Origin: Oceanitalea sp047302425
GTDB taxonomy: Bacteria; Actinomycetota; Actinomycetes; Actinomycetales; Actinomycetaceae
Direction of reading: 5' to 3'
Assembly: GCF_047302425.1 (NCBI RefSeq)
Contig: NZ_CP154855.1
Location: forward strand, 2,542,001-2,606,000
DNA: 64,000 bases
Shown: in pieces, positions 1-6,753 of the stretch
Position numbering within the stretch: the first letter of the stretch is position 1
How the letters are laid out: each line of letters opens with the position of its first letter
Made by a program: the position numbers and the translations under genes
Notes under the pieces: generated by a model
What the model was told of the DNA's origin: nothing
Database searches by the model: none
Seen by the model: the letters and a program-made list of their open reading frames with translations, nothing else

Positions 1-408
1 GCCGTCGTCGTCGATGGAGCCGTTGGCCAGCGCCCGCGGCACGTAGGGGCGGATCTGGTACTCCGCGTAGAACTCGCCCCAGCGGGTGAAGGGCGGCTCG
101 GCGTCGTGGGGATGGAGCGGCATCGTCCCCGAGCTGCGCGGCACCGGCCCCTGCCAGCCGGGCGGGGTGCAGCCCAGGGACGGCGCCCCGGCGGCGTGGG
201 TGCGGGCCAGTCCGCGCCCGAAGGCCGCGGCGGCCTGCGCCGTCGGCTCGGCGGAGGGCAGGTGGACGAGGTCGAGCCAGCCCTCCCCCTCCGCGAGGAT
301 GTCGACGACGGGTGCCCCGCCGTCGTCGGTGGCCCCGGCCAGCCACCGCAGGCCCGCCGCCTCGAAGCGGAGCGTCACCGGCTCGTCGGTCTTGTGGAAG
401 GTGCTCAT
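1..408 (-). CDS. Fructosamine kinase family protein, N-terminal part (runs off window)
   Basis: The reading frame starts with ATG at 408 and is still open at base 1, so only the first 136 residues are visible. They carry features typical of the actinobacterial fructosamine-3-kinase/aminoglycoside phosphotransferase-like family: an early segment reading WLDLVHL, the AFGRGLARTHAAGA helix, and the CTPPGW...PLHPHD...WGEFYAEYQIRP stretch that precedes the kinase core. Family members phosphorylate fructosamines on glycated proteins or small molecules. The catalytic Asp region lies outside the window, so activity cannot be judged. The gene is divergent from the response regulator at 474, with about 65 bases between them. 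Confidence 0.75.
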   Translation of the reverse strand, partial: MSTFHKTDEPVTLRFEAAGLRWLAGATDDGGAPVVDILAEGEGWLDLVHLPSAEPTAQAAAAFGRGLARTHAAGAPSLGCTPPGWQGPVPRSSGTMPLHPHDAEPPFTRWGEFYAEYQIRPYVPRALANGSIDDDG

Positions 409-460
409 GGGGCCATCGTGGCAAGGCACGCTACGCCCGGCGAGGCCGAGGGCACTTCGC

Positions 461-466
461 TACAGT
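461..466 (+). promoter_or_regulatory. Candidate -10 box for the response regulator gene
   Basis: TACAGT ends seven bases before the GTG at 474, so a transcript would begin at or next to the start codon. No Shine-Dalgarno sequence is visible. This fits a leaderless mRNA, which is common in actinobacteria. No good -35 hexamer is seen. Confidence 0.4.
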
Positions 467-473
467 CGTGCCC

Positions 474-1241
474 GTGACGGACACGGGCGGCCGCGGTACG
501 GCAGTGGTGATCGAGGACGACGCCGACATCAGGTTCCTCCTCGAGGTCACCCTGGGGCAGGCCGGCTTCGAGGTGACGACGGCGCCCACCGGGCAGGCCG
601 GCGTCGACGCGGTCCGCGAGCTGCGGCCCGTCATCACGACCCTCGACATCTCGCTGCCCGACTTCGACGGCTTCGAGGTCGCGCGGCGCATCCGCGCCTT
701 CTCCGACACCTACATCCTCATGCTCACCGGCCGCGCCGACGAGATCGACACCCTGCTCGGGCTCGAGGCGGGCGCGGACGACTACGTGACCAAACCCTTC
801 CGGCCGCGCGAGATCCGGGCCCGCATCGAGGCGCTGCTGCGACGTCCGCGCAGCGTGGCGGCGACGGAGCCCGCGGCGGAGGCGCCCGCCGCGCCCGCTG
901 CCGAGAATGGCGCCCTGCTTGCCCACGGCGATCTGCGCCTGGACCGGGACGCGCGCGTCGTCGAGCGGGCCGGGGAGCCGCTGGAGCTGACCCGCAGCGA
1001 GTTCGACATCCTCACCGCTCTGCTCTCCAACCCGCGGCGCGTACTGACCAAGTCGCAGCTGGCCGGGGTGCTGTGGTCCGAGGGCTACGACACCGGCGCG
1101 GAGGTCACCGACGCGGACCGCCGCTCGGTGGAGGTCCACGTGGCGAACCTGCGGCGCAAGCTCGGCGACGATGCCACGAGCCCGCGCTACGTCGAGACGG
1201 TGCGCGGGGTGGGTTACCGGCTGGCGCTCAGCGCCCGCTGA
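474..1241 (+). CDS. OmpR/PhoB-family response regulator
   Basis: This is a 255-residue two-component response regulator. The receiver domain (about residues 9-124) has the acidic pair D15/D16, the phospho-acceptor D58 in TLDISLPD, T85 in MLTG and K107 in VTKPF. A 25-residue Ala/Pro-rich linker follows, then a winged-helix DNA-binding domain (about 150-255) ending in VETVRGVGYRL. Phosphorylation would promote dimerisation and binding to direct repeats. The GTG start at 474 was chosen because the receiver fold begins just after it and a -10 box sits seven bases upstream. No kinase gene is adjacent. The nearest is the sensor kinase at 6753-8390, so a partnership is possible but unproven. An alternative upstream start at 312 would add unrelated sequence. 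Confidence 0.9.
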   Translation: MTDTGGRGTAVVIEDDADIRFLLEVTLGQAGFEVTTAPTGQAGVDAVRELRPVITTLDISLPDFDGFEVARRIRAFSDTYILMLTGRADEIDTLLGLEAGADDYVTKPFRPREIRARIEALLRRPRSVAATEPAAEAPAAPAAENGALLAHGDLRLDRDARVVERAGEPLELTRSEFDILTALLSNPRRVLTKSQLAGVLWSEGYDTGAEVTDADRRSVEVHVANLRRKLGDDATSPRYVETVRGVGYRLALSAR

Positions 1242-1347
1242 GCCGACGAAGCGGCGTTCCGGCCGCCTCACCATGTGGCGCGCCCACGGCGCATCGCCCC
1301 GGTCGGAGTCCTTCCCGCGAGCTCCTTATCGTCATACGTTTTTGGCC

Positions 1348-1581
1348 ATGGTGAGCGAGGAGGAGATCCAGCAGTGGGCTCAGGAGGCTGAGGCCGGGTA
1401 CGACGTCGAGGAGATGAGACGTCGCGGTCGGGGTCGTCCTGGGCGTGGCGCTGAGCCCATGCAGGTCGTTGCCGTGCGCCTCACTACCGAGGAGCTTGCG
1501 GCCGTCGACGCCATCGCCGAGCGCGAGCACATCTCGCAGTCCGAGGTCATCCGCAGGGCTTTGGCCGGCTTCGCGGCGTGA
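1348..1581 (+). CDS. Ribbon-helix-helix (CopG-type) DNA-binding protein
   Basis: This 77-residue protein has a C-terminal ribbon-helix-helix: the strand VVAVRLTTEEL, then helices around AAVDAIAEREH and SQSEVIRRALAGF. The N-terminal half is charged (EEEIQQWAQEAEAGYDVEEM) and contains a basic GRGRPGRG linker. Such proteins are usually antitoxins or autoregulators. No toxin gene lies next to it on the same strand. It converges on parE at 1601 with only 19 bases between stops, so it may be an orphan antitoxin or a stand-alone regulator. No Shine-Dalgarno sequence precedes the ATG. Confidence 0.7.
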   Translation: MVSEEEIQQWAQEAEAGYDVEEMRRRGRGRPGRGAEPMQVVAVRLTTEELAAVDAIAEREHISQSEVIRRALAGFAA

Positions 1582-1600
1582 AGGGCCAGGCCAGCGCCGA

Positions 1601-1891
1601 TCAGAGGTGCCCGCTCGGGTCCATCCGCTGGTGCAGGATCCGGATCACGTCCACACCTTCGGCACTCTCGACGTAGAAGAGCAGGTGGCTGCCGATGCCG
1701 TAGCGGCGGTACCCCTGGCGGATCTCGTCGCAGGCGCGCCCGCGCTGAGGGTTGTCGGCGACGCGTTCGATCGCGGCCCTGATCTCCGCGATGTACACCT
1801 CGGCCTGACGGACGTCCCACCGCTCCTGGGTGAAGTCCCAGATCGACGAGAGATCACGCTGCGCAGCCGGGGCGAGCCGGTACCGGTTCAC
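1601..1891 (-). CDS. parE: ParE-type toxin (RelE/ParE superfamily)
   Basis: This 96-residue protein has the ParE fold signatures: the N-terminal strand YRLAPAAQRDLSSIWDFT, a central RAAIERVADNPQRGRACDEIRQGYRRYGIGSHLLFYV block and the final strand VIRILHQRMD. ParE proteins block DNA gyrase, while RelE relatives cleave mRNA. The pairing with a ParD-like antitoxin favours ParE. Its start overlaps the antitoxin stop by 4 bases (ATGA), which implies translational coupling. All parts of the fold appear present, so the toxin is probably functional. Confidence 0.85.
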   Translation of the reverse strand: MNRYRLAPAAQRDLSSIWDFTQERWDVRQAEVYIAEIRAAIERVADNPQRGRACDEIRQGYRRYGIGSHLLFYVESAEGVDVIRILHQRMDPSGHL

Positions 1892-2121
1892 CCCTTCTTC
1901 GCCGCGATGAAGTCGTCGAAGTCGAAGGGTTCGGGTACACCGCTGTCCTCACCCTCGACGAGGGCGCTGCGCAGTGCGGCCAGCCGCGTCTCCTGGTCCT
2001 CCAGCAGCCGGAGGCCGGCGCGGACGACCTCGCTGGCCGACCTGTAGCGGCCGGAGGAGACCTCTCGGGACAGGAAGTCCAGGAAGTGGTCGTCCAGGCT
2101 GATCGACGTGTTTCGGGCCAT
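1888..2121 (-). CDS. parD: ParD-type antitoxin
   Basis: This 77-residue antitoxin has an N-terminal ribbon-helix-helix (NTSISLDDHFLDFLSREVSSGRYRS then SEVVRAGLRLLEDQE) and an acidic, probably disordered C-terminus (VEGEDSGVPEPFDFDDF) that would wrap the toxin. The ATG at 2121 was chosen over one 15 bases upstream because it gives the normal ParD N-terminus and leaves the palindrome at 2130-2146 outside the gene. It is the first gene of the parDE pair and is expected to autorepress with ParE bound. Confidence 0.87.
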   Translation of the reverse strand: MARNTSISLDDHFLDFLSREVSSGRYRSASEVVRAGLRLLEDQETRLAALRSALVEGEDSGVPEPFDFDDFIAAKKG

Positions 2122-2129
2122 GGTGCATG

Positions 2130-2146
2130 GTACCAACGGTTGGTAC
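2130..2146. promoter_or_regulatory. Palindromic operator upstream of parDE
   Basis: GTACCAAC and GTTGGTAC form a perfect 8-bp inverted repeat around a single G, starting nine bases upstream of the parD ATG. Ribbon-helix-helix antitoxins bind palindromes of this size, so this is the likely autoregulatory site. Confidence 0.6.
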
Positions 2147-2183
2147 TCGGGCGTCGGCAGGGAACGTCGGACTGCGGCTTGGA

Positions 2184-3029
2184 TCAGCGGGCGCGTGTGA
2201 GGGCGAAGAGGATGTGCGTACCGCCGTCCGCGGCGCCGAGCTCGGCGCAGGCGTCGATCTCGTGCTGCAGGAAGCGCGACCAGCGGCCCGGGTCGGCCTC
2301 CACGGGGCGCAGCACGTCATCGTTGCCCAGCGAGGCCCAGTTGCTGGCGCTCGTGGCGAGGAGCCGGCCCCCTGCTGCGGCAGCGAGCCGCTCGATCTCC
2401 CGGGCACGGAACATCTGGCACACGTGGTCGGCACCGGGCACGTGCCTGAGGTCGCCCGTGCGCAGGACCGCGTCGTTGACGTCCTCCCCGACTGCGGCGG
2501 CCAGCTGCATGACGCCGTCCAGCCGGTGGCGCCAGGTGCCCAGCATCGACATGACGGAGGCGACGACCGTGCCGCCCGGGCGGGTGATGCGGAGCAGCCC
2601 GCGCAGCGCCACCTCCGTGTCCTCGAACGCGTACGAGAGCGGGCCACCGAACGCGAGGACGGCGCCGAACTCACCGTCGGCGTACCTGCTGGTGTCGCAG
2701 ACGTCGAGAAGCTCGCGGCGTTCGACCGCCGTCTCGGCGGGTGTCCCGGCGAGGTGCTCGCGGTTGAGCTCGAGCTGCACGGGCGAGACGTCGGTGACGA
2801 CGGCCGAGCAGCCGAGGCCGGCGAGCTCGGTGGTGAACCGGCCCGGCCCGGCGCCGATCTCGAGCACCCGCTGTCCGCGGGAGACGAACCGGGCCAGGAA
2901 GTGACGGTGCACCTCCAGGCTGACCCGTCCGGCGATGTCGGCCACGAGGCGGTCGTGCTCACCGCCGGCCAGGCGGTCGTAGTACTCACGGACGCGAGCG
3001 CGGTCCTCGGTGGTCACAGCGAGGATCAT
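2184..3029 (-). CDS. Class I SAM-dependent methyltransferase
   Basis: This 281-residue protein has a Rossmann-type methyltransferase core. Motif I is RVLEIGAGPGRFTTELA, motif II is the acidic end of VVTDVSP, and a motif IV-like FGAVLAFGGPLSYAFED carries the catalytic-pocket strand. It resembles the UbiE/biotin-synthesis type of small-molecule methyltransferase, but the substrate cannot be predicted. The ATG at 3029 (MILAVTTEDRARVREYYD) was chosen because the family usually starts with the REYYDRLA helix. The longer frame to 3170 adds low-quality Arg-rich sequence. Confidence 0.8.
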   Translation of the reverse strand: MILAVTTEDRARVREYYDRLAGGEHDRLVADIAGRVSLEVHRHFLARFVSRGQRVLEIGAGPGRFTTELAGLGCSAVVTDVSPVQLELNREHLAGTPAETAVERRELLDVCDTSRYADGEFGAVLAFGGPLSYAFEDTEVALRGLLRITRPGGTVVASVMSMLGTWRHRLDGVMQLAAAVGEDVNDAVLRTGDLRHVPGADHVCQMFRAREIERLAAAAGGRLLATSASNWASLGNDDVLRPVEADPGRWSRFLQHEIDACAELGAADGGTHILFALTRAR

Positions 3030-3091
3030 CCCGTGCGGCTCGCGCCTCACCGCCTCCCGACACGCCTGCTTCGCGCCACGACGTGCCGGGC

Positions 3092-3466
3092 TCAGGCCGG
3101 CCCAGGGACGGCGGGGCCACTGTCCGAGGCAACGACGAATGCGGCTCGGGCCCCGCGCAGGGCGTGGCACGTCGGACCCGCCAGGGCCTCGACCTCGGCC
3201 AGTGCCCTCTCGGCGGCCGCGCCGCTCTCCGTGCGGCAGCGCGTGGCCGCCTCGGCCAGCGCGTGCGCGCCGACCATCGTCGCCGAGCAGGCGAGGCTGA
3301 GGGCCACGTCGCGCCGGTCCTCCCCCGTCGCCACCGCCTGACGCAGCCGGCTCACCCGGCTCGCCATCATGGCGAGCACGTGGTCGACCGTCCCGGCCGC
3401 GGCCTCCGGCCCGACCTGCTCCACCAGCTCGGTCAGCCGGGCCCGGTCCAGCAGTCCCCCCGTCAC
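3092..3466 (-). CDS. HPt-like protein lacking the phospho-accepting histidine
   Basis: This 124-residue, mostly helical protein looks like a histidine-phosphotransfer (HPt) domain. A helix LTELVEQVGPEAAAGTVDHVL is followed by SRVSRLRQAVATGEDRRDV and then ALSLACSATMVGAHALAEAATRCRTE. This last block aligns with the HPt core A-H-x-L-K-G-S-A-x-x-x-G-A-x-x-L, but the His is replaced by Leu, the Lys by Ala and the first Gly by Cys. It therefore probably cannot carry phosphate and may act as a binding or scaffold module. The GTG at 3466 lies 10 bases after the stop of the SipW-type gene upstream, so the two are likely co-transcribed. The assignment to HPt is by eye. Confidence 0.6.
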   Translation of the reverse strand: MTGGLLDRARLTELVEQVGPEAAAGTVDHVLAMMASRVSRLRQAVATGEDRRDVALSLACSATMVGAHALAEAATRCRTESGAAAERALAEVEALAGPTCHALRGARAAFVVASDSGPAVPGPA

Positions 3467-3476
3467 GGTCGCGCCC

Positions 3477-4364
3477 TCAGCCGCAGTACGCCGCGCCGAC
3501 GCCGATGCGTTCGACGCGGACCTTGGCGGTGGAGCCGGACGCGACGGTCGTCCCGTCGTTGAGGACTGCGACCACGCGCAGGGTGTAGCTCTCGAAGTTG
3601 ACGAAGCTGAACTGGTAGGGGTTGATCGTCGTCGTCCGCGCCCGGGCGGGGATGGTGCCGACGTCGCGCCAGGTACCGCGGTCGTCGAGCTGCAGGCTCC
3701 AGCGGACGAGCTGCTGGGAGTAGGCGTCGCCGTCCCAGTCCCAGCCGAGGGTGACCCACTGGTTGAGCCAGCCGGGCGTGCAGCGCAGCGCGGAGACGGT
3801 CGGGAGTGCGGGCAGCGTGTGCGTGGCGGTCCACGTGCTCGTCGCGGTCCACGCGCCCGCCGCGGCGCCGTCGACTGTCGTGACGAGCGAGAGGGTCCGG
3901 CCTGCCAGCTGGACACGGGCCTGCTCGGAGGGGACGAAGGTGAGGCACAGGGTGTGGGCGCCGCTGAGCGGCTGCCCACCGGCGACGGCGAAGGAGGTGC
4001 CTGCCCCGCCGGGGCTCGCGGTGTACGCGACCGGCTCGGTGGGCACGCAGACGCCGCCCTGCGCTAGGCGGTACTCGATGCGGGAGCCGGCGAGCTCGGC
4101 GCCGGTGTGGGCGCGGCCGGCCGAGGTGACGGTGACGCTGCCCGGCCGCCAGGTGCCGCTCGCGTCCCCCGACATGCCGACGGTGGCGCTCGTCGCGGTG
4201 GCGGCGGCGACGTCCACCTGGACGCCGCCCGTGCGCAGCTGCGGCACCGCGACGGTGGCCTCGTCGCTCCACGCCGCGAGGGTGGACTCGCTCGGGCGCA
4301 GGAGCAGCACGCCGCCGAGCACGACGGCGATCGCGAGCAGGCAGGCGGTGAGCCGCGTGGTCAT
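3477..4364 (-). CDS. Secreted protein with SipW-type signal peptide and Fn3-like C-terminus
   Basis: This 295-residue exported protein has a signal peptide, MTTRLTACLLAIAVVLGGVLLL, followed by STLAAWSDEATV, the T-x-A-x-W-S/N-D motif typical of proteins processed by SipW-like signal peptidases. The middle is beta-rich. The last ~95 residues (VSALRCTPGWLNQWVTLGWDW to STAKVRV) look like a fibronectin-III-like sandwich. SipW-type substrates in Bacillus (TasA, camelysin) form surface fibres or proteases; no such activity is assigned here. The start overlaps the previous gene's stop by 4 bases (ATGA). It is the third of three such genes in a row. No signal peptidase gene is nearby. Confidence 0.75.
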   Translation of the reverse strand: MTTRLTACLLAIAVVLGGVLLLRPSESTLAAWSDEATVAVPQLRTGGVQVDVAAATATSATVGMSGDASGTWRPGSVTVTSAGRAHTGAELAGSRIEYRLAQGGVCVPTEPVAYTASPGGAGTSFAVAGGQPLSGAHTLCLTFVPSEQARVQLAGRTLSLVTTVDGAAAGAWTATSTWTATHTLPALPTVSALRCTPGWLNQWVTLGWDWDGDAYSQQLVRWSLQLDDRGTWRDVGTIPARARTTTINPYQFSFVNFESYTLRVVAVLNDGTTVASGSTAKVRVERIGVGAAYCG

Positions 4365-4867
4365 GGCATCTCCTGGGTGAGGGTCCAGCGGATCGCACCG
4401 GGGTCGAGGGCGGTGCGCTGAGAGACCGTGGCCGGCACGGTGAGGTCGACGACGGCGGTGACGGTGGCGCCGTCGTCGGCGGGTCCGACGGCCCAGCGGC
4501 CGTCGCTGGCGGCCGGGAGCGTCGTCGTCACGCGCGGGCTCGACCGGGTCAGGCCCTGCAGGCCGGTGACCTCCAGACCGAGGCTGCCGGCGAGGAGGTT
4601 GCCTGCGGCGCCGACCCGCACGGTCGAGGTGAGTTGCACGACGTCGCCGGGGACGAGCGGGGTGCTCGCGGGGAGCGGCTGGGCCACCCCCGGCCGCACG
4701 ACGACGATGTCCGAGCTGACGGCGTCGACGGTGAGCTCGCCCGCGCCGACGACCTGCCCCTCGCGGAGCTCGGCGTCGTTCCACCCGGCGAGGGTGGTGC
4801 CGCTGCCGGAGAGGAGCACAACGGCCACGGCGGCGGCGAGCGCGGCGCGGGTCAGGCGCTTGGGCAC
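4361..4867 (-). CDS. Secreted protein with alternate SipW-type signal peptide
   Basis: This 168-residue protein begins MPKRLTRAALAAAVAVVLLSG and continues TTLAGWNDAELREG, a SipW-type leader. The mature part is beta-rich, with alternating short hydrophobic strands (VRVGAAGNLLAGSLGLEVTGLQGL and ATVTAVVDLTVPATVSQRTALD). This resembles the TasA-like or vWA-less secreted actinobacterial family found in tandem copies. It is the second gene of a three-gene set. It lies 29 bases after the first gene's stop and overlaps the third by 4 bases. Function is unknown; a structural surface role is an inference from the leader type. Confidence 0.75.
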   Translation of the reverse strand: MPKRLTRAALAAAVAVVLLSGSGTTLAGWNDAELREGQVVGAGELTVDAVSSDIVVVRPGVAQPLPASTPLVPGDVVQLTSTVRVGAAGNLLAGSLGLEVTGLQGLTRSSPRVTTTLPAASDGRWAVGPADDGATVTAVVDLTVPATVSQRTALDPGAIRWTLTQEMP

Positions 4868-4896
4868 GGGGTGCTCCTCTCCGGTGGTGGGGTGGC

Positions 4897-5475
4897 TCAG
4901 CGGGCGGGGACGGTGTCCTGCGTCAGGGTCACGTCGAGGCCGCCGAGGGTGACCTCCTGGCCCTGGCCGGCGAGCTCGGCGGTGGCGGCGTCGAAGGCGA
5001 CGGTGACGGTGACGTCGAGGGTCTGCGTCTCGTCCTCGGCGACGACGGGGGCGGAGGTGCCGGTGACGGGCGTGCCGTTGAGCGACATCGTCGCGCCCGC
5101 CTCGAGGTGAGCGAGGAGCTCGGCGTCGCCGCTGAGGCCGGTGAGGTTGTGGGCTACGGTCGCGCGGAGCAGGTCACCGCGCGCGTCGATCGTCATGGTC
5201 TCGCGGTAGGTGAGGGCGTCGCCGGGGACGATGAGGTAGGAGCCGTCCGCGACGGCGGCGGTCACGTCCGCGCCGGCGACGTTGGTCCACGTGCCCTCGC
5301 CGGCGGCGAGGTCGAGGACACCGGCGGTGATCTCGGTGTCGGTCGCAGCGGCCTCGGCGTCGGACCACTCGGCGAAGGTCGCGCCGCCGGCGCCGAGGAG
5401 GACGACACCGACACCGGCGGCCGCGGCGGCCTTCCAGGTGGTGCTGACGGAGCGGGAGGTGGTGGAGCGGGCCAT
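4897..5475 (-). CDS. Secreted protein with alternate SipW-type signal peptide (first of three)
   Basis: This 192-residue protein has a basic N-terminus, a hydrophobic core AAAAAGVGVVLLGAGGATFA, then EWSDAEAAATD, the SipW-type motif. The mature domain (ITAGVLDLAAGEGTWTNVAG through ALTYRETMTIDARGDLLRATV to GLDVTLTQDTVPAR) is beta-rich and parallels the neighbouring gene at 4361. ATG 5475 was chosen over 5526 because it is preceded by a GAGAGG-like ribosome site and gives a normal leader. It heads the probable secreted-protein operon and lies downstream of the phased CTGAGG repeats at 5540-5599. Confidence 0.78.
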   Translation of the reverse strand: MARSTTSRSVSTTWKAAAAAGVGVVLLGAGGATFAEWSDAEAAATDTEITAGVLDLAAGEGTWTNVAGADVTAAVADGSYLIVPGDALTYRETMTIDARGDLLRATVAHNLTGLSGDAELLAHLEAGATMSLNGTPVTGTSAPVVAEDETQTLDVTVTVAFDAATAELAGQGQEVTLGGLDVTLTQDTVPAR

Positions 5476-5539
5476 GGTCGTGCCTCTCGGGTTCGGGGAG
5501 CCGGTCTGTCCGGCGCTGAACCCCACTTTCGACGGCGGA

Positions 5540-5599
5540 CCTCAGCGACCCCGCGCGCTCACCTCAGTCCCACCTCAGGACTGTCTCAAGATTCCTCAG
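5540..5599 (-). promoter_or_regulatory. Phased CTGAGG direct repeats (candidate response-regulator operator)
   Basis: On the minus strand CTGAGG occurs exactly at 5594-5599, 5573-5578, 5562-5567 and 5540-5545. A one-sided variant (TTGAGA) occurs at 5584-5589. Start-to-start spacings are 10, 11, 11 and 22 bases, about one or two helical turns. Direct repeats spaced one turn apart are the usual target of OmpR/PhoB-type dimers. The array covers the end of the GGDEF-like gene and lies 65-125 bases upstream of the first SipW-type gene. Confidence 0.5.
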
Positions 5600-6753
5600 A
5601 ACCAGCCCAGCACCCGGTTGCCGCCCTCCGCCAGGGCCCGCTGCGCGCGCTGCCCGGCCAGCCCGCGCAGTGCCTCGAGGTCGTAGCCGGCTTCCGCGTC
5701 GCTGGCCACGCCCAGGCTCACCCGCAGTCGCAGGCGCACGCCCTCGAGCGGCAGCGGCTTGCCGATGACGTGCCGGCGCAGGTTCTCCGCCCACGCGTGC
5801 GCCTCGTCCCCGGTGAAGCCGCGCAGGAGGACCTCGAAGGAGTCCGCGGACTCGTCCACCCGGCCGGCGAGCGAGGCGGACGGCGGCGCGAGCAGACGGG
5901 CGCTGTCGACGGCGGCGGCGAGCGCCGCCTCGGCGACGTCGCGGTCGAACGCGATGGTGAGGTCGTCCCTGCCCTCGACGACCACGACGACGACGGCGAG
6001 CGGGTCACCTGCCCGGTGCGCCTCCCGGACTGCGTCCTGGGCGCGGGCGAGGAAGCTCGTGGGGCTGCGCAGGCCGGTGCGCGCGTCGAAGGCGCTGACG
6101 CTGGCTCGGGCCGCGTGCACGTCGTCGGTGCGGATGACGACCATGGAGTACCCGGCGGTGGTGATGAGCAGGAGCAGGACGAGCAGGGTGGGCGAGGTCC
6201 CGAGCGCGCCCGCGAAGGACCGGGACTCCGGCCCCGCGGTCAGGTAGACGACCAGGCGCACGAGGTAGTACGCGCCGACCAGCAGGAGCACGACTCCCAG
6301 CACCACACCGAGCCGGTGCCGGCGCTGGCGGCCGCGCAGCGCGGCGACGCCGCCGAGCACGCCACCAGCCGCCGTGCCGAGAAGGACCGCCCAGCCGCCG
6401 CCCCACTCCCCCGCGTCCGGTCCCGCCAGGAGCGTTGTCAGCGCGGCCACGGCGGCGGCGACGAGCGTGACCCACAGGAGCGAGCGGCGTCCGTCGTCGG
6501 CCCGCAGACCATTCCACATGGCCATCGTGGTGACGACGGAGAAGGCGTTGCCCAGTGCGACGAACCACCACAGCGCCTCGCTGGAGTAGGCCGCGAGGTA
6601 GAACAGCGCGGTGCACACCGCGCTGCTGAGCGCCAGCGTCCACAGCAGGTCGACCGGCGAGCGGCCACGGCTGGCGACCTCGACGACGAAGATCGTCGCG
6701 ATGATCGAGACGACGAGGATCGAGACGGAGTACAGGGTGGTCGGGTCGAGCAT
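5596..6753 (-). CDS. Membrane protein with degenerate GGDEF domain
   Basis: This 385-residue protein has six or more predicted membrane helices in the first ~205 residues (for example YSVSILVVSIIATIFVVEV, LLWTLALSSAVCTALFYLA, LVLLLLITTAGYSMVV). A cytoplasmic GGDEF-like domain follows (ASVSAFDARTGLRSPTSFLARAQ, then LAVVVVVVEGRDDLTIAFD). The active-site GGDEF is replaced by SADSF, and no RxxD inhibitory site is seen at the usual position. Diguanylate cyclase activity is therefore unlikely; a sensory or c-di-GMP/GTP-binding role is inferred. Its ATG overlaps the stop of the upstream sensor kinase (ATGA), so the two are translationally coupled. Confidence 0.75.
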   Translation of the reverse strand: MLDPTTLYSVSILVVSIIATIFVVEVASRGRSPVDLLWTLALSSAVCTALFYLAAYSSEALWWFVALGNAFSVVTTMAMWNGLRADDGRRSLLWVTLVAAAVAALTTLLAGPDAGEWGGGWAVLLGTAAGGVLGGVAALRGRQRRHRLGVVLGVVLLLVGAYYLVRLVVYLTAGPESRSFAGALGTSPTLLVLLLLITTAGYSMVVIRTDDVHAARASVSAFDARTGLRSPTSFLARAQDAVREAHRAGDPLAVVVVVVEGRDDLTIAFDRDVAEAALAAAVDSARLLAPPSASLAGRVDESADSFEVLLRGFTGDEAHAWAENLRRHVIGKPLPLEGVRLRLRVSLGVASDAEAGYDLEALRGLAGQRAQRALAEGGNRVLGWF

